Below are positions 1 to 10,002 of a stretch of DNA of 64,000 bases, in pieces. The notes beneath the pieces were generated by a model, which was not told the DNA's origin, searched no databases, and worked only from the letters and a program-made list of their open reading frames with translations. The first letter of the stretch is position 1, and every line of letters starts with the position of its first letter. The stretch covers positions 56,547 to 120,546 of the forward strand of contig NZ_UFQB01000021.1 in the NCBI RefSeq assembly GCF_900496965.1, written 5' to 3'. This DNA comes from Achromobacter agilis (GTDB lineage Bacteria; Pseudomonadota; Gammaproteobacteria; Burkholderiales; Burkholderiaceae_B). Both the position numbers and the translations under genes were made by a program.

Positions 1-375
1 TTCTACATGGCGGTCTATGCCCGGCTGACGCGCGCCTCCATTCTGGAAATCAGCCAGCTGGACTTCGTGAAAACGGCCCGGGCCAAAGGGTTGTCCGAAC
101 GCACCGTGATCGTCCGCCACGTATTGCGCAATGCGTTGCTGCCCGTCATCACTTATGCCGGAATCCAGGCGGGCGGGCTGATCGGCGGGTCTTTGCTGGT
201 GGAAACCGTGTTCGCCTGGCCCGGCATCGGACGGCTGGCCTTCGACGCGCTGATCCAGCGTGACTACAGCGTCCTGCTCGGCGTGTTCTTCGTGGCCTCG
301 CTGATCGTGGTCGTGGTCAACCTCATTACCGACATTCTGTACACGGTGGCGGATCCCAGGATCGAACTCAAATGA
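1..375 (+). CDS. ABC transporter permease, DppB/GsiC type (5' end cut off)
   Basis: This is the C-terminal part of an inner-membrane permease of a peptide/nickel-type ABC importer. The reading frame is open from base 1, so the start lies outside the window. The visible part carries the cytoplasmic EAA loop that contacts the ATPase (DFVKTARAKGLSER onward), then hydrophobic segments and the usual ending with a DPRIELK tail. Its TGA overlaps the ATG of the next permease by four bases (ATGA), typical of translational coupling in dpp-like operons. The substrate cannot be read from this fragment; a peptide or an amide-containing compound is plausible because an amidase follows in the operon. Confidence 0.9.
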   Translation, partial: FYMAVYARLTRASILEISQLDFVKTARAKGLSERTVIVRHVLRNALLPVITYAGIQAGGLIGGSLLVETVFAWPGIGRLAFDALIQRDYSVLLGVFFVASLIVVVVNLITDILYTVADPRIELK

Positions 376-1211
376 AAGCGTTCATGCAATCGTTCAGCCG
401 CAACAAGGGCGGCATCATGGGCCTGATCGTGCTGGGCCTGGTGACGCTGATGGCCGTGTCCGCCAGCTGGATCTTCCCGGACAGCCCCTGGGACATCATC
501 AACGGCCCGTTCATGCCGCCGCTGTCGGAAGGGGCCTTGCTGGGCACCGATACGCTGGGCCGCGATATCGCGACCGGCATCGCCTATGGCTCGCGTGTCA
601 CGCTGGTGCTGGCGGCGGTGTCGACCGCGGTGTCGATCCTGCTGGGCATTACGGTCGGCGCGCTTGCCGGCTTTTATGGCGGGCGCGTGGACCAGGCCAT
701 CGTGGGGTTCATCGAATTGTTCCAGACCATTCCCAGCTTCTTCCTGGCGGTGGTGCTGGTGGCCATTCTGACGCCCAACATGGGCACGGTGATCTTCGCG
801 ATCGCCGTCGTATCGTGGCCGCCGCTGGCGCGCCTGGTACGGGCCGAGTTCATGAGCCTGAAGAACCGCGAATTCGTGCAGGCCGCGATGTTGGCGGGGC
901 AGACGAACCTGCGCATCATCCTCACGCAGATCCTGCCCAACAGCCTATCGCCCGTCATCGTGTCGGGTTCGCTGATGATCGCGAGCTCGATCCTGCTGGA
1001 ATCGGCGCTGAGCTTCCTGGGCCTGGGCGACCCCAACGCCATGACCTGGGGCTACATCATCGGCGCGTCGCGCAGTGTGCTGCGCGACGCCTGGTGGATG
1101 AGCGTGTTTCCTGGCGTGGCGATCCTGCTGACGGTGCTGTCGCTGAACCTCATCGGCGAGGCCCTGAACGACGCGCTCAATCCCAAACTGGCCCGCAGGA
1201 GGACGACGTAA
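372..1211 (+). CDS. ABC transporter permease, DppC/GsiD type
   Basis: This is the second inner-membrane permease of the same importer, 279 residues, the normal length for the DppC family. An N-terminal membrane segment (about residues 14-35) is followed by a periplasmic stretch containing LGTDTLGRD, the DppC signature. The five-helix core has an EAA loop around NREFVQAAMLAG and ends with LNDALNPKL, also typical. It overlaps the upstream permease by four bases and shares one base with the start of the ATPase gene. It should form a heterodimeric channel with the upstream permease. Confidence 0.93.
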   Translation: MKAFMQSFSRNKGGIMGLIVLGLVTLMAVSASWIFPDSPWDIINGPFMPPLSEGALLGTDTLGRDIATGIAYGSRVTLVLAAVSTAVSILLGITVGALAGFYGGRVDQAIVGFIELFQTIPSFFLAVVLVAILTPNMGTVIFAIAVVSWPPLARLVRAEFMSLKNREFVQAAMLAGQTNLRIILTQILPNSLSPVIVSGSLMIASSILLESALSFLGLGDPNAMTWGYIIGASRSVLRDAWWMSVFPGVAILLTVLSLNLIGEALNDALNPKLARRRTT

Positions 1212-2839
1212 TGAGCGCACTGCTTGAAATCCGTGACCTGAGCGTGACCGCGGCGCACGGCGGTCCGACCGTGGTGCAGGGCGTTTCCTATACCGTGAAC
1301 CGCAACGAAATCCTTTGCGTGGTGGGGGAGTCGGGGTCCGGGAAGTCGGTGACGGCGCATTCCATCATGGGCCTGCTGCCCGTCGACCAGTTGAGCGTCA
1401 CGCAGGGACAGATCCTGTACGGCGGGCGCGACCTGGTCGGCCTGGCTGCGGCGGACTGGTGCGAGCTGCGGGGCAAGAGTTTCGGCATGGTGTTCCAGGA
1501 GCCCATGACGGCCTTGAACCCCATCATGCGCGTAGGCCGGCAGGTGGACGAGGTCCTGGAACGCCATACGGACCTGGGCGCCGCCGCCCGCAGGCAGCGG
1601 GTGCTGGACTTGTTCGGCCAGGTGCTGCTGCCGGATCCGCAGGCCATGTACGACGCCTATCCGTTCCAGCTGTCAGGCGGCCAGCGCCAGCGGGTGGTGA
1701 TCGCCATGGCGCTGGCGCTGGAGCCGGACGTGCTGATCGCCGATGAACCCACGACCGCGCTGGACGTTACGACGCAGGCGCAGATCCTCAGCCTTATCAA
1801 GGATATACAACGGCGCATGGGCATCGGCGTCATTTTCATCACGCACGATTTCGGCGTGGTGGCCGACATCGCCGACCGCATCGTGGTGATGCGCAAGGGC
1901 GAGGTGGTGGAGGCGGGCCCGGCGGACGACATCCTGAACCGCCCGCAGCATTCCTATACGCGCCAGTTGATCGCGGCCGTCCCGCACAAGCCCGAGGGCA
2001 AGGACGAGGCCGCGCCGGCGCCGCCGCTGATGGTGGTGCAAAGGCTGTGCAAGACGTTCGCCACCGGGGGGCGCCGCGTGGATGCCCTGCGCGACATTTC
2101 GCTCGAGATACACCAGGGCGAGACCCTGGGCCTCGTCGGCGAGTCCGGCTCGGGCAAGTCGACGCTGGGCCGCGCCCTGATCGGACTGGTCCCGCCCGAC
2201 AGCGGCAGCGTGTGCATGGAAGGCCGCGAGCTCCTGGGCATGAAGCCGCGCGAGTTCCGCCCCTACCGGCGCCAGATCCAGATGGTGTTCCAGGATCCGT
2301 ACGCTTCGCTGAACCCGCGCCATCGCATCATCGAGGCCGTGGCCCAGGGGCCCATCGCCTTCGGCGAAAGCCGTAAGACCGCCTTGCGCGAAGCGCGCGA
2401 ACTGCTGGAGCTGGTCGGTCTGGGCGGAGACGCCGGCGACCGCTATCCCCACCAGTTCTCGGGCGGGCAGCGCCAGCGGATCGGCATCGCGCGCGCGCTG
2501 GCGCTCAAGCCTCGGCTGCTGGTCGCTGACGAGGCCGTCTCGGCGCTGGACGTTTCCATCCAGGCCCAGGTGCTGGATTTGCTTAAGACCGTCAGCGGGC
2601 AGTTCGACCTGTCGGTGCTGTTCATCACCCACGACCTGCGGGTCGCCGCCCAGATTTGCGACCGCATTGCGGTGATGCGGCAAGGTCAATTGGTCGAGCT
2701 GGACCGCGCGGCCACGATTTTCTACCACCCCCAACATGAATACACGCGTCGCCTGATCGATTCTGTGCCAGGCAAGTCCTGGAACAAGCCCGACCTGGAC
2801 GCGCAGGACGACCCCTCTAGGAGCAAGCAGTATGCATGA
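1211..2839 (+). CDS. Fused double ATP-binding protein of a peptide-type ABC importer (DppD-DppF / GsiA-like)
   Basis: A 542-residue cytoplasmic ATPase with two complete ABC modules in one chain. Walker A (GESGSGKS) occurs at residues 39-46 and again at 310-317. Each module also has a LSGGQRQR or FSGGQRQR signature and a Walker B ([24 protein letters not shown]). This is the GsiA-like arrangement, replacing separate DppD and DppF. I chose the ATG at 1211, which overlaps the preceding TAA by one base; the frame stays open further upstream but that part shadows the permease gene. The second Walker B reads DEAVSALD rather than DEPxSALD, a substitution common in these fusions. The gene overlaps the amidase start by 8 bases. 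Confidence 0.94.
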   Translation: MSALLEIRDLSVTAAHGGPTVVQGVSYTVNRNEILCVVGESGSGKSVTAHSIMGLLPVDQLSVTQGQILYGGRDLVGLAAADWCELRGKSFGMVFQEPMTALNPIMRVGRQVDEVLERHTDLGAAARRQRVLDLFGQVLLPDPQAMYDAYPFQLSGGQRQRVVIAMALALEPDVLIADEPTTALDVTTQAQILSLIKDIQRRMGIGVIFITHDFGVVADIADRIVVMRKGEVVEAGPADDILNRPQHSYTRQLIAAVPHKPEGKDEAAPAPPLMVVQRLCKTFATGGRRVDALRDISLEIHQGETLGLVGESGSGKSTLGRALIGLVPPDSGSVCMEGRELLGMKPREFRPYRRQIQMVFQDPYASLNPRHRIIEAVAQGPIAFGESRKTALREARELLELVGLGGDAGDRYPHQFSGGQRQRIGIARALALKPRLLVADEAVSALDVSIQAQVLDLLKTVSGQFDLSVLFITHDLRVAAQICDRIAVMRQGQLVELDRAATIFYHPQHEYTRRLIDSVPGKSWNKPDLDAQDDPSRSKQYA

Positions 2840-4274
2840 CACCGAGTATCAGGCGCTGGATGGACTGGCGCTGGCCGATTTGCTGGCGCGGCGCGAAGTC
2901 AGTCCCGAAAGTCTGATGGCCTGCGCAATCCGGCTCGCGCAGCAGCGCGCGCCGGCGCTCAACGCCCTGTGCTATGAGCGTTTCGAAGAATCGCTGGACG
3001 TGGCGCGCGAGTGGCGGCCCAGGGGCGCGTTCGGCGGCATTCCGTTCCTGCTCAAGGATTCCGGGCTGGCGCACACGCGGTTCCCGTCCAGCGTGGGATC
3101 GCGCTTGCTCGAGGGCACGGGTTACACGCGCAACGCCACGCTGGCGGACCGGTTCGAGGACGCCGGCCTGATTTCCTTCGCGCGCACGACCGTGCCCGAA
3201 TTCTGCATGGCGCCCACCACGGAAGCCGCCCGCAACGGCGGGCCGACGCGCAACCCCTGGGACCTGACTCGCTCCTCCGGGGGATCGAGCGGCGGCGCGG
3301 CGGCGGCGGTGGCCGCGGGCATCGTCCCGCTGGCCCACGGCAGCGACGGGGGCGGGTCGATCCGGATCCCGGCGGCCTGTTGCGGCGTGTACGGCCTGAA
3401 GGTGTCGCGCGGACGCGTGCCGATGGGTCCATTCCGGGGCGAAGGGTGGGGCGGCCTGGCGACCGACGGCGTGCTGTCGCGGTCCGTGCGCGACACGGCG
3501 GCCGCGCTGGACGCCATCGCCGGCTATGAGCCTGGCGCGCCCTACGCGGCGCCGCCGGCGCCGGCCTCCTATCTCAAGGGCCTGGACGAGCCGCCGCGGC
3601 GGCTGCGCATCGCCCTGTGGCGCGAGGCCTGGAACGGCGTCGCGGTGGCTCCCGAGTGCGTGGCGGCCGTCGAGCGCGCCGCCGCCCTGTGCCGGGACCT
3701 CGGACACGAAGTGGTCGAGAGCGCGCCGCCCGACATCGAGTACGAGGCGTTTGTGCTGGCCCACGCCAACGTGCTCGCGGGCAACATCGTGCTGGCGGTC
3801 GATACTCGCCTCGGCATCACGGGGCAGGCGGCCCTGCGCGACGACGACCTGGAACCCGCCCTGCGCCAGGGCTATGAATACGGCAAGACGCTGCCCGCCG
3901 CCCAATATATCGGCAGCGTGAACCGCTTCCATGCCATCGGACGGATTCTGGAAGGCTATATGGAGGGCTACGACGCGATCCTGTCCCCCTCGCTGACCCA
4001 GTTGCCCTTGAAGCTGGGCGAACTTTCCACCGCGAAGGGCTCCTTCCTGGATTTCCGCCGCCAGGTGGGCGCCTATGGCACCTTCTCCGCCGCGTTCAAT
4101 GCTTCGGGCCAGCCCGCCGCCAGCCTGCCGCTGGCCTGGACGGACGCCGGATTGCCCGTCGGCGTGCAGGTGGTCGGCCGTTACGGCCGCGAAGACCTGG
4201 TGCTCGCGCTGTCGTCCCAGCTGGAGGCCGCCCAGCCCTGGGCCGGGCGGATCGCCGTTCCCGGCCAGCGTTAA
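2832..4274 (+). CDS. Amidase (amidase signature family)
   Basis: A 480-residue amidase-signature hydrolase that cleaves a C-N amide bond. The Lys-cisSer-Ser triad is visible: Lys75 (FLLKDSG), cis-Ser152 in RSSGGSSGG, and the nucleophile Ser176 in SDGGGSIRIP. The spacing matches GatA and bacterial amidases. No GatB or GatC lies nearby and the gene belongs to an ABC importer operon, so a catabolic amidase acting on the imported compound is more likely than the tRNA amidotransferase subunit. No signal peptide is seen, so it should act in the cytoplasm. The ATG at 2832 lies inside the last codons of the ATPase gene, indicating coupled translation. The actual substrate is unknown. Confidence 0.92.
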   Translation: MHDTEYQALDGLALADLLARREVSPESLMACAIRLAQQRAPALNALCYERFEESLDVAREWRPRGAFGGIPFLLKDSGLAHTRFPSSVGSRLLEGTGYTRNATLADRFEDAGLISFARTTVPEFCMAPTTEAARNGGPTRNPWDLTRSSGGSSGGAAAAVAAGIVPLAHGSDGGGSIRIPAACCGVYGLKVSRGRVPMGPFRGEGWGGLATDGVLSRSVRDTAAALDAIAGYEPGAPYAAPPAPASYLKGLDEPPRRLRIALWREAWNGVAVAPECVAAVERAAALCRDLGHEVVESAPPDIEYEAFVLAHANVLAGNIVLAVDTRLGITGQAALRDDDLEPALRQGYEYGKTLPAAQYIGSVNRFHAIGRILEGYMEGYDAILSPSLTQLPLKLGELSTAKGSFLDFRRQVGAYGTFSAAFNASGQPAASLPLAWTDAGLPVGVQVVGRYGREDLVLALSSQLEAAQPWAGRIAVPGQR

Positions 4275-4482
4275 GGGAACGGGCCGGGCCGCCGGGCCTT
4301 GCCGCCCCGTTGCGCATCCCCCGTCCGGGGGGAGGTGCCGGGGCGGTTTACCACTTTCGGTGCAACCCGAATGGCCTGGATACCGCCGGTTGCAAGACCT
4401 TTCGGCGAATCCCCCGTAAAATCACCCCATTCAGCAGGACTTCAACCATCTTTCAATAGACAGTACCTAAGGAGGACCACTC
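4275..4482. other. Spacer between amidase and aldolase with possible promoter
   Basis: No gene is seen here. A -10-like TAAAAT lies at 4417-4422 in front of the aldolase, without a convincing -35 at normal spacing. The aldolase has a strong ribosome binding site (AAGGAGG at about 4469-4475). Confidence 0.4.
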
Positions 4483-5547
4483 ATGGCCCTAGTCTCCATG
4501 CGCCAGTTGCTCGACCACGCCGCCGAGCACGGCTACGGCATTCCCGCTTTCAACGTCAACAACCTGGAACAGGTCCAGGCCATCATGGAAGCCGCTGCGG
4601 AGACCGACAGCCCGGTGATCATGCAAGCCTCGGCCGGCGCGCGCAAGTACGCGGGCGAAGGCTTCCTGAAGTACCTGATCCAGGCCGCCGTGGAATCCTA
4701 TCCGCACATCCCCGTGGTCATGCACCAGGATCACGGCCAGTCGCCCAAGATCTGCCAAGGCGCCATCGACCTGGGCTTCTCCAGCGTCATGATGGACGGC
4801 TCGCTCAAGGAAGACGGCAAGACCATCGCCGACTACGAATACAACGTGGACGTGACCAAGAAGGTCGTGGACACCGCGCACAAACTGGGCGTCACGGTCG
4901 AGGGCGAACTGGGCTGCCTGGGCTCGCTGGAAACCATGCAGGGCGACAAGGAAGACGGCCACGGCGCCGACGGCAAGCTGACCATGGACCAGCTGCTGAC
5001 CGATCCGGAACAGGCGGCCGATTTCGTGCGCAGGACGCAGCTCGACGCGCTGGCGATCGCCATCGGCACCAGCCACGGCGCCTACAAGTTCACGCGCAAA
5101 CCCACCGGCGACATCCTGTCGATCTCCCGCATCAAGGAAATCCACGCCCGCCTGCCCAACACCCACCTGGTGATGCACGGCAGCTCCAGCGTGCCGCAGG
5201 AACTGCTGGCCGAGATCCGCGAATTCGGCGGCAACATGAAGGAAACCTACGGCGTGCCCGTCGAGGAAATCCAGGAAGCCATCAAGTATGGCGTGCGCAA
5301 GATCAATATCGACACCGATATCCGTCTGGCCATGACGGGCGCGATCCGCCGCTTCTTCGCCGAAAACCCGGAGAAGTTCGACCCGCGCGAATACCTGAAG
5401 CCGGCCCGCGCCGCCGCCAAGGCCATCTGTGTCGCCCGCTACACCGAGTTCGGTACCGCCGGCAACGCCAGCAAGATCAAGGCGCAGCCGCTGACCGAAA
5501 TCGCCGCGCAGTACGCATCGGGCAAGCTGGCCCAGGTGGTCCAGTAA
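4483..5547 (+). CDS. fba: Class II fructose-1,6-bisphosphate aldolase
   Basis: A zinc-dependent aldolase that interconverts fructose 1,6-bisphosphate with glyceraldehyde 3-phosphate and dihydroxyacetone phosphate, serving gluconeogenesis and, in autotrophs, the Calvin cycle. It has 354 residues, the length of the CbbA-like subgroup common in betaproteobacteria. Visible motifs are [18 protein letters not shown] (His81, Asp83, His84; metal and proton-transfer residues), [10 protein letters not shown] and [10 protein letters not shown], which bind metal and phosphate. It is monocistronic: a strong AAGGAGG precedes it and an intrinsic terminator follows. No other Calvin-cycle gene is present, so a role in central carbon flow is the simplest reading. 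Confidence 0.96.
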   Translation: MALVSMRQLLDHAAEHGYGIPAFNVNNLEQVQAIMEAAAETDSPVIMQASAGARKYAGEGFLKYLIQAAVESYPHIPVVMHQDHGQSPKICQGAIDLGFSSVMMDGSLKEDGKTIADYEYNVDVTKKVVDTAHKLGVTVEGELGCLGSLETMQGDKEDGHGADGKLTMDQLLTDPEQAADFVRRTQLDALAIAIGTSHGAYKFTRKPTGDILSISRIKEIHARLPNTHLVMHGSSSVPQELLAEIREFGGNMKETYGVPVEEIQEAIKYGVRKINIDTDIRLAMTGAIRRFFAENPEKFDPREYLKPARAAAKAICVARYTEFGTAGNASKIKAQPLTEIAAQYASGKLAQVVQ

Positions 5548-5590
5548 GCATCGGCCAGGCCCCGGCATCCGGGGCTGCGGCATGAAAAAG

Positions 5591-5618
5591 GCGGGCCCGC
5601 AAGGGCCCGCTTTTTTTC
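5591..5618 (+). terminator. Intrinsic terminator after the aldolase gene
   Basis: A perfect GC-rich hairpin (GCGGGCCC, GCAA loop, GGGCCCGC) is followed directly by seven T. It lies 43 bases after the aldolase stop and ends its transcript. Confidence 0.9.
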
Positions 5619-5646
5619 GTCCCGAGGCGCCCGGCGGCAGGGCGGG

Positions 5647-6102
5647 TTAGGCCGCGGGGGAGTTGCGCGGGAAGTGCGGCATGCTGCGGTCCACGTGGTG
5701 CCAGGACGGGGCGGAATCGGTCCAGAGGCTGACCTGGGCGTGGAAGGCTTCCGGGTCGTCCAGCGAGCCCGCCCGCAGCACTTCGTAACCCATGCCAACC
5801 GAGCCGCCGAACAGCGGCGTGCCGCAGTCCCCGCAGAAGCTGCGCATGACGGTATGGCCCGAATCGCCCCGGTAGCGGTGTTCCTTGGCGGCGCCGCGCA
5901 AGAGGGTGATGGAGCCGGCGGGGAAGATCAGCGCATGGGCCGGGGCGCCGCCGCTGGAATACTGGCAGTCCCGGCAATGACAGGTAGCGGCCATGATCGG
6001 TTCGTCGGTGATGGCGTAGCGGACGGCGCCGCACTGGCAGCCACCGGTCAGGTGCACCTGCGCGTCGGCGTGGGCGGTGCGTTTGAGGGAAGCATCCTGC
6101 AT
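5647..6102 (-). CDS. GFA family protein (glutathione-dependent formaldehyde-activating-like, DUF636)
   Basis: A 151-residue protein of the GFA/CENP-V zinc fold. Zinc-binding cysteines are in place: CQCG (Cys22, Cys24), CHCRDC (Cys41, Cys43, Cys46), and CGDCG near residue 92. The family is named after an enzyme reported to join formaldehyde to glutathione, but most members have no proven reaction, so only the fold is assigned. It stands alone on the minus strand between two plus-strand genes and is convergent with the aldolase, with the terminator between them. Confidence 0.88.
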   Translation of the reverse strand: MQDASLKRTAHADAQVHLTGGCQCGAVRYAITDEPIMAATCHCRDCQYSSGGAPAHALIFPAGSITLLRGAAKEHRYRGDSGHTVMRSFCGDCGTPLFGGSVGMGYEVLRAGSLDDPEAFHAQVSLWTDSAPSWHHVDRSMPHFPRNSPAA

Positions 6103-6384
6103 ACGGCTCTGTCTCCGGGGTCAGCACCGTAACGCCAGCGGCGGTCGGCGCGCATTGTGTGAGCCCACAGCCTAACCCGGGCGCCGGACGGCGTCGAGGG
6201 GAGGGCGGGCGCCCCTGGGCCGCCGGGGGAGTCCGGCAAAACCGGCCCATTTGCAGTAACCTATGCGCTTTGCAGGACCCGCGCCCCGCGCCGGCCCTGT
6301 CCGTGGTTCCCGGATTCCGTTCTACTTCCCGCCCTGGCGCCTGCCCGAGGCGGGAATCTTCATTATTGCCATAGGCCATTTCCC

Positions 6385-7266
6385 GTGACTTCTGCTTTGC
6401 ATCAATCCAGCATCAAGTCCTTGCCGCTGCTGGGCCGCGGTAAGGTGCGCGATATGTACGCGGTGGGCGACGACAAGTTGCTGATCGTCGCGTCGGATCG
6501 CATCTCCGCCTTCGACGTGATCCTCGACGACCCCATCCCCGGCAAGGGGCAGGTGCTGACCGAACTGACCGAGTTCTGGCTGCAGAAGCTGGCCCATATC
6601 CTGCCGAACCACTCCACGGGCGTGAAGCCCGAAGACGTGGTGGCGCCGGACGAAGTCGACCAGGTGCGCGGCCGCGCCGTCGTGGTCAAGCGGCTGAAGC
6701 CCATCCTGGTGGAAGCGGTGGCCCGCGGCTACCTGATCGGCTCGGGCTGGAAGGACTACCAGGCCACCGGCTCGGTCTGCGGCATCAAGCTGCCCGCCGG
6801 CCTGCAACAGGCCAGCCAGCTGCCCGAACCCATTTTCACGCCGGCGGCCAAGGCCGAATTCGGCATGCACGACGAAAACGTGGACTTCGCGCATGTGGTC
6901 AAGGAAGTCGGCCAGGAAATGGCCGAGCGCATCCGCGACGTGACGCTCAAGCTCTACGCCGAAGCCGCCCGGTTCGCGGCCACCAAGGGCATCATCATTG
7001 CCGACACCAAGTTCGAGTTCGGCCTCGACGACGACGGCACGCTGTACCTGATGGACGAAGTCCTGACGCCCGATTCCTCGCGCTTCTGGCCCGCCGACGG
7101 CTACCGCGTAGGCATCAGCCCCCCGTCGTTCGACAAGCAGTTCGTGCGCGACTGGCTGGAAACCCAGACCTGGGACAAGACGCCGCCGGCGCCGCGCCTG
7201 CCCAAGGACGTGCTGGAAAAGACGGCCGCCAAGTACCGCGAAGCCCTGGATCGCCTGGTTGCCTGA
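6385..7266 (+). CDS. purC: Phosphoribosylaminoimidazole-succinocarboxamide synthase
   Basis: SAICAR synthase joins aspartate to CAIR using ATP in de novo purine synthesis. The 293-residue chain is of the single-domain type. Recognisable motifs are GKVRDMY near the start, [30 protein letters not shown] and [13 protein letters not shown]. The start is GTG at 6385 (TTTCCC-GTG-ACTTCT); no in-frame ATG with a better site was found. It lies 1 kb before purE and purK but is separated from them by a terminator and by the DUF5993/DsbB pair, so it is probably its own transcript. Confidence 0.96.
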   Translation: MTSALHQSSIKSLPLLGRGKVRDMYAVGDDKLLIVASDRISAFDVILDDPIPGKGQVLTELTEFWLQKLAHILPNHSTGVKPEDVVAPDEVDQVRGRAVVVKRLKPILVEAVARGYLIGSGWKDYQATGSVCGIKLPAGLQQASQLPEPIFTPAAKAEFGMHDENVDFAHVVKEVGQEMAERIRDVTLKLYAEAARFAATKGIIIADTKFEFGLDDDGTLYLMDEVLTPDSSRFWPADGYRVGISPPSFDKQFVRDWLETQTWDKTPPAPRLPKDVLEKTAAKYREALDRLVA

Positions 7267-7281
7267 CCCGCTGCGTCCCGC

Positions 7282-7313
7282 AAAAAACCGCTCGGCATCG
7301 AGCGGTTTTTTTT
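7282..7313 (+). terminator. Intrinsic terminator after purC
   Basis: Inverted arms AAAAAACCGCTCG and CGAGCGGTTTTTT flank a GCAT loop. A-runs and T-runs on both sides make it look able to act in both directions. Confidence 0.9.
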
Positions 7314-7431
7314 CGTCTACCGCCAGCATGCGCGCCGCTTCCCTCCGGGTATTCGATAACATTTATTGCGTATTGTTACGTTATACTTCCCGGCTGCTTG
7401 TATCGGGACGTCCCAGAAAGGAGCGCTACGC

Positions 7432-7590
7432 ATGGTAATGATGTTGCCTTTCCTGACCGGCCTGGTCGCAGTGTGGTTCGGGATGCTTGGAAAGCGCCGT
7501 CCCTGCGTGACCTTCTGGCTGCTCACCCTGGCGATCTTCGCCGCCTGGTGCCAATACCACATGACCAGCCCGCTGGCGCTGTCGTTCTAA
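7432..7590 (+). CDS. Small membrane protein, DUF5993 family
   Basis: A 52-residue hydrophobic protein (MVMMLPFLTGLVAVWFGMLG...). It has two membrane segments, roughly residues 2-18 and 26-41, joined by a short basic loop (GKRRP). I chose the ATG at 7432 because AGAAAGGAG precedes it by 8 bases; an in-frame TTG at 7366 gives an unlikely extension. It ends ten bases before the DsbB-like gene and the two probably form an operon. This pairing of a DUF5993-like protein with a DsbB-like protein suggests a role in disulfide exchange at the membrane, but no function is established from the sequence. Confidence 0.72.
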   Translation: MVMMLPFLTGLVAVWFGMLGKRRPCVTFWLLTLAIFAAWCQYHMTSPLALSF

Positions 7591-7600
7591 GGGCCGGGCG

Positions 7601-8173
7601 ATGATCTTCTCCCGCAATCCCGCGCGCGGCTCGCGCATCCTGAACGGCCTGGCCCTGCTCGGCGTCACCGCCGCCCTGGGGATGGCGTTCTTCTGGCAGT
7701 TCGCCTATGACGAGCTGCCGTGCCCCCTGTGCCTGCTGCAGCGCGCCGCCCTGATCCTGGCGGGAGTCGGGTTCCTGCTGAATCTGCGGCTGGGCCCGTC
7801 GCCGATGCACTATGCGATGAGCATCGCGGCCGCGCTGGGCGGCATGCTGGCCTCGGGCCGGCAGGTGCTCCTGCACATCGCGCCGGGCGACCCCGGTTAC
7901 GGCGCTCCGTTCCTCGGCCTGCATTTCTACACCTGGGCATTCATCGCCTTCGTGGCCATCATTGTGTTCTGCGCCGTGATGCTGTCGGCCGACCGCAAGT
8001 GGGGCGACAGCATGCTCAAAAAGCCCGTGTCGGCGCTGGGCGTCCTGGTCATGGCCCTGTTTTTCATCGTTACGCTGGCCAACGTCGGAAGCACGACGCT
8101 GGAGTGCGGGTTCGGGCCTTGCCCGGACAATCCCACGGCCTATCTGTGGCTGGATTCCGGCGCCGCGCGGTAG
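7601..8173 (+). CDS. dsbB: Disulfide bond formation protein, DsbB family
   Basis: A 190-residue inner-membrane quinone reductase that reoxidises DsbA. After a first membrane helix (about 13-35) the periplasmic CPLC motif lies at residues 41-44, followed by QR as in other family members. Four further hydrophobic segments lie at about 48-62, 66-85, 107-127 and 140-160. A second cysteine pair (CGFGPC, Cys169 and Cys174) lies after the last helix, whereas the classical E. coli protein has its second pair in the loop between helices three and four. With five helices this tail would be periplasmic, so it can still exchange with CPLC. It follows the DUF5993 gene by ten bases. Confidence 0.88.
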   Translation: MIFSRNPARGSRILNGLALLGVTAALGMAFFWQFAYDELPCPLCLLQRAALILAGVGFLLNLRLGPSPMHYAMSIAAALGGMLASGRQVLLHIAPGDPGYGAPFLGLHFYTWAFIAFVAIIVFCAVMLSADRKWGDSMLKKPVSALGVLVMALFFIVTLANVGSTTLECGFGPCPDNPTAYLWLDSGAAR

Positions 8174-8190
8174 CCTCGCGCCCGCCCGGT

Positions 8191-8196
8191 TAAAAT
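8191..8196 (+). promoter_or_regulatory. Possible -10 element upstream of purE
   Basis: TAAAAT followed by ACCC, 78 bases before the purE start. A similar TAAAATnnCCC occurs before the aldolase gene at 4417. No clear -35 is seen. Confidence 0.35.
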
Positions 8197-8273
8197 ACCC
8201 GGTTTCGCGGCCTGGTTCCGCGGTTCTCCGACTCTCCGCGGCCCTGCGCCGCGGTCTCAACTTCAGACCGGTT

Positions 8274-8795
8274 ATGACAGCCAAGACTTCCGCAGCGGCC
8301 GAGGCCACCCCAGTGGTGGGCGTGATTATGGGTTCTTCCAGCGATTGGGAGGTCATGAAGCACGCCGTCACCATGCTGGAGGACTTCGGCGTGCCTTACG
8401 AGGCGCGCGTGATTTCCGCGCACCGCATGCCGCAGGACATGGCCGAGTACGGCGCCGCCGCGCATGGGCGCGGCCTGCGCGGCATCATTGCCGGCGCCGG
8501 CGGCGCGGCGCACCTGCCGGGCATGATGGCGGCGCTGACCGAAGTGCCGGTATTCGGCGTGCCGGTGCCGTCCAAGTACCTGCGCGGCGAAGACTCGCTG
8601 CTGTCGATCGTGCAGATGCCCAAGGGCGTGCCGGTGGCCACCTTCGCGATCGGCGAAGCCGGGGCTGCCAACGCGGCGCTGCACGTGATCGCCACCCTGG
8701 CGGGCACGGACGCCGGCCTGCATAAGAAGCTGGTGGCGTTCCGCGCCCGCCAGACGCAGGCCGCGCGCGATATGAAGGTTCCGCCCGAGGCCTGA
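8274..8795 (+). CDS. purE: 5-(carboxyamino)imidazole ribonucleotide mutase
   Basis: PurE moves the carboxylate of N5-CAIR to give CAIR in de novo purine synthesis. The 173-residue class I enzyme has the expected motifs: [19 protein letters not shown] (His in the active site), [17 protein letters not shown] and [10 protein letters not shown]. It is followed after only five bases by purK, which supplies its substrate. The first ten residues ([10 protein letters not shown]) are a non-conserved extension, so a slightly later start is possible, though none with a better ribosome site is visible. Confidence 0.96.
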   Translation: MTAKTSAAAEATPVVGVIMGSSSDWEVMKHAVTMLEDFGVPYEARVISAHRMPQDMAEYGAAAHGRGLRGIIAGAGGAAHLPGMMAALTEVPVFGVPVPSKYLRGEDSLLSIVQMPKGVPVATFAIGEAGAANAALHVIATLAGTDAGLHKKLVAFRARQTQAARDMKVPPEA

Positions 8796-8800
8796 TCAGA

Positions 8801-9991
8801 ATGACTCAATCCACTGCTTTCATGATTGCGCCCGGCGGCTGGCTGGGCATGCTGGGAGGCGGCCAGCTGGGCCGCATGTTCTGCCATGCGGCGCAAAGCC
8901 TGGGCTACAAGGTCGCGGTGCTGGACCCGGCCGCCGAATGCCCCGCGGGCATGGTGGCCGACCTGCACATCCAGGCGGCCTACGACGACGAGGACGGCCT
9001 GGCCCGCCTCGCCCAGACCTGTCAGGCCGTGACGACCGAATTCGAGAACGTGCCCGCCGACAGCCTGCGTACGTTGGCCACGCGCTGCCGCGTGAGTCCC
9101 GCGGGCGACGCCGTGGCCATCGTGCAGGACCGCATCGCCGAAAAGACCTTCATCGCGTCGCAGGGCATCCCCGTGGCGCCGCACGCGGCCATCCGCAACG
9201 AGGCCGACCTGCGCGCCGCGCCCGACAGCCTGTTCCCCGGCATTCTGAAAGTGGCGCGCCTGGGTTACGACGGCAAGGGCCAGGCCCGCATCGGCACGCG
9301 CGACGAGGCGCTGGCCGCTTTCGCCGAATTCGGCGGCGTGGCTTGCGTGCTGGAAGCGCTGATGCCGCTGGACTACGAGATCTCGGTGGTGCTCGCGCGC
9401 GGTTTCGATGGCGCGAGCATGGTGTTCCCGGTGGCGCGCAACGTGCACCGCGACGGCATTCTGGCGGTTTCCACCGCCGAGCCGGTCCAGCTGGACGCGG
9501 CCCATGCCGAACGGCAGGCCCAGGCTACCCAGGCGGCGCAATCGATCGCGCAGGGCCTGGGCTACCACGGCGTGCTGTGCGTGGAGTTCTTCGTGCTCAA
9601 GGACGGCAGCCTGATCGTCAATGAAATCGCGCCGCGTCCGCACAACAGCGGCCACTACACGATGGACGCCTGCCTTTCCAGCCAGTTCGAGCAGCAGGCG
9701 CGTGCCATGGCCGGCCTGCCGTTGGGCGGCACGGACCTGCTGGCGCCCGCCGTCATGCTGAATATCCTGGGCGACATCTGGTATCCGTCGGCCACGGCCA
9801 CGGCGCAACGCGAACCCGACTGGGCCGCCGCGCTGGCGGTGCCCACGGCCAAGCTCCATTTGTACGGCAAGCGCGAAGCGCGCCGCGGCCGCAAGATGGG
9901 CCACGTCACCATCGTGGCGCCCACCCTGCAGCAGGCCCGCGACGACGCCGCCCGCGTGGCGGCGGCGCTGGGCATGCAGGCTCCCGAGTAA
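8801..9991 (+). CDS. purK: 5-(carboxyamino)imidazole ribonucleotide synthase
   Basis: PurK carboxylates aminoimidazole ribonucleotide at the expense of ATP, feeding PurE. The 396-residue ATP-grasp enzyme starts with a nucleotide-fold glycine motif ([12 protein letters not shown]). It contains [12 protein letters not shown], the carboxylate/ATP loop of the family, and [13 protein letters not shown] near the metal site. Translation is probably coupled to purE (five-base gap) and the threonylcarbamoyl-AMP synthase gene follows after eleven bases, so the three may share a transcript. Confidence 0.96.
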   Translation: MTQSTAFMIAPGGWLGMLGGGQLGRMFCHAAQSLGYKVAVLDPAAECPAGMVADLHIQAAYDDEDGLARLAQTCQAVTTEFENVPADSLRTLATRCRVSPAGDAVAIVQDRIAEKTFIASQGIPVAPHAAIRNEADLRAAPDSLFPGILKVARLGYDGKGQARIGTRDEALAAFAEFGGVACVLEALMPLDYEISVVLARGFDGASMVFPVARNVHRDGILAVSTAEPVQLDAAHAERQAQATQAAQSIAQGLGYHGVLCVEFFVLKDGSLIVNEIAPRPHNSGHYTMDACLSSQFEQQARAMAGLPLGGTDLLAPAVMLNILGDIWYPSATATAQREPDWAAALAVPTAKLHLYGKREARRGRKMGHVTIVAPTLQQARDDAARVAAALGMQAPE

Positions 9992-10002
9992 GCGCGACAC
10001 CG

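Noticed and set aside
4390..4422. Complete sigma-70 promoter before the aldolase gene (TTGCAA ... TAAAAT)
   Set aside because: The spacing is 21 bases, too long for a normal promoter; only the -10-like box is reported.
7366..7431. N-terminal extension of the DUF5993 protein from TTG at 7366
   Set aside because: The upstream part has no ribosome site and interrupts the membrane-protein start; AGAAAGGAG supports the ATG at 7432.
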